Source: Actinomycetota bacterium (GTDB lineage: Bacteria; Actinomycetota; Actinomycetes; Propionibacteriales; Propionibacteriaceae). Taken from it: 64,000 nt of DNA. The DNA lies in contig JAIUOS010000016.1 of assembly GCA_020161755.1 (NCBI GenBank), positions 27,891-91,890 on the forward strand, in the 5' to 3' direction. The notes below the pieces were generated by a model. It saw nothing but the letters and a program-made list of their open reading frames with translations. It did not search any database and had not been told where the DNA came from. Of this stretch, positions 63,560 through 64,000 are shown piece by piece. The translations under genes were made by a program, and so were the position numbers. Position 1 is the first letter of the stretch; each line of letters begins with the position of its first letter.

Positions 63560-64000
63560 ATGACCGCGGTTGAGGACGAAGACACCGTCGAGCTCGAGCA
63601 GCCCGACCTGCCGGCCGACCGGTTCTCCGACCGGGAGCTGTCCTGGTTGTCGTTCAACAACCGCGTGCTCGACCTGGCGAAGGACGCCAAGCGGGTGCCC
63701 CTGCTCGAACGCGCCCGCTTCCTGGCGATCTTCTCCTCCAACCTCGACGAGTTCTTCATGGTGCGCGTCGCCGGCCTCAAGCGGCGCATGGCCGCGGGCG
63801 TAGCGGTGGCCAGCAACTCCGGGCTGATGCCGCGGGAACTGCACGACGCGATCCTGTCCCGCACCCGCGAGCTCGTGGAGGACGCCGCCCAGGTCTTCGC
63901 CACCGACGTCCGGCCCGCGCTGGCCCAGCACGGCATCGAGATCCTGCGCTGGGACGAGCTCAACCCCGACGCGCGCCACCAGATGACCGGACTGTTCGAG
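63560..64000 (+). CDS. ppk1: Polyphosphate kinase (3' end cut off)
   Basis: The first 147 residues of polyphosphate kinase 1, which makes polyphosphate from ATP and reversibly back. After an acidic leader (VEDEDTVELEQPDLPADR) the conserved N-terminal domain begins RFSDRELSWLSFNNRVLDLAKD and continues FLAIFSSNLDEFFMVRVAGL and KRRMAAG, as in bacterial Ppk1. The ATG at 63560 has AGGAG five bases upstream, so it can be translated independently even though the mshD frame runs into it without a stop. The rest lies beyond the window. Confidence 0.88.
   Translation, partial: MTAVEDEDTVELEQPDLPADRFSDRELSWLSFNNRVLDLAKDAKRVPLLERARFLAIFSSNLDEFFMVRVAGLKRRMAAGVAVASNSGLMPRELHDAILSRTRELVEDAAQVFATDVRPALAQHGIEILRWDELNPDARHQMTGLFE

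Overview
The window is high-GC DNA (roughly 70% by eye) with short intergenic gaps, many GTG/TTG starts and ATGA/GTGA start-stop overlaps. Gene content is actinobacterial: mycothiol synthase, carD-ispD-ispF, gpmA-senX3-regX3-phoU and an orphan GlnR regulator. A complete biotin-dependent methylmalonyl-CoA carboxyltransferase (5S, 12S, 1.3S) points to the family Propionibacteriaceae. The genus cannot be read from the sequence. I see no rRNA, tRNA, CRISPR array, phage or transposase gene.

Region 1 (1-19 kb) is a sugar and polyol island. It starts with a CUT2 sugar ABC importer (cut by the window edge), an FGGY kinase and a LacI regulator. Next is a divergent pair of operons: lacI - PfkB ketose-phosphate kinase - class II aldolase on the minus strand, and FGGY kinase - GatD-like dehydrogenase - aldo/keto reductase on the plus strand, followed by a fucose-isomerase-like gene under its own promoter. 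An L-rhamnose set (rhaI, rhaM, rhaB) and a glycerate kinase follow. LacI-type operators sit on recognisable promoters in front of five of these transcription units. The simplest reading of the central genes is a non-PTS ketohexose or hexitol route through a ketose bisphosphate to triose phosphates; this is inference.

Region 2 (19-36 kb) is mostly housekeeping: glyA, pirin, glutathione peroxidase, an oxidoreductase, a DUF2207 membrane protein, a zinc peptidase, ispF-ispD-carD, a fructose PTS operon (fruA-fruK-fruR), prs, regX3-senX3 and divergent phoU with a PHO-box-like repeat between them. Region 3 (36-46 kb) has gpmA, an SDR, the transcarboxylase operon, a DUF697-type GTPase, a hydrolase/membrane pair and an amino-acid permease. 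Region 4 (46-54 kb) is an alpha-glycoside locus: a CUT1 importer without its ATPase, a GH31 enzyme, a coupled nucleotidyltransferase and a divergent ROK regulator sharing an operator. Region 5 (54-64 kb) holds typA, a DUF480-methyltransferase fusion, ygfZ, a nitrobindin-like protein, an AbiEi-like protein, dtd, glnR, mshD and the start of ppk1.

Two features stand out. First, many gene ends carry near-perfect DNA palindromes built on a few shared motifs (GGGGAC/GTCCCC, GGACGGTTCC, TCGCCACCG-AATT-CCGG). They often occur in pairs, one is a perfect 62-bp palindrome, and none has a T-tract. They look like mobile REP-type elements, although no REP transposase gene is in the window. Second, one related element lies in frame inside mshD, and the mshD frame runs without a stop codon into ppk1, giving one continuous open frame across a mycothiol synthase and a polyphosphate kinase.
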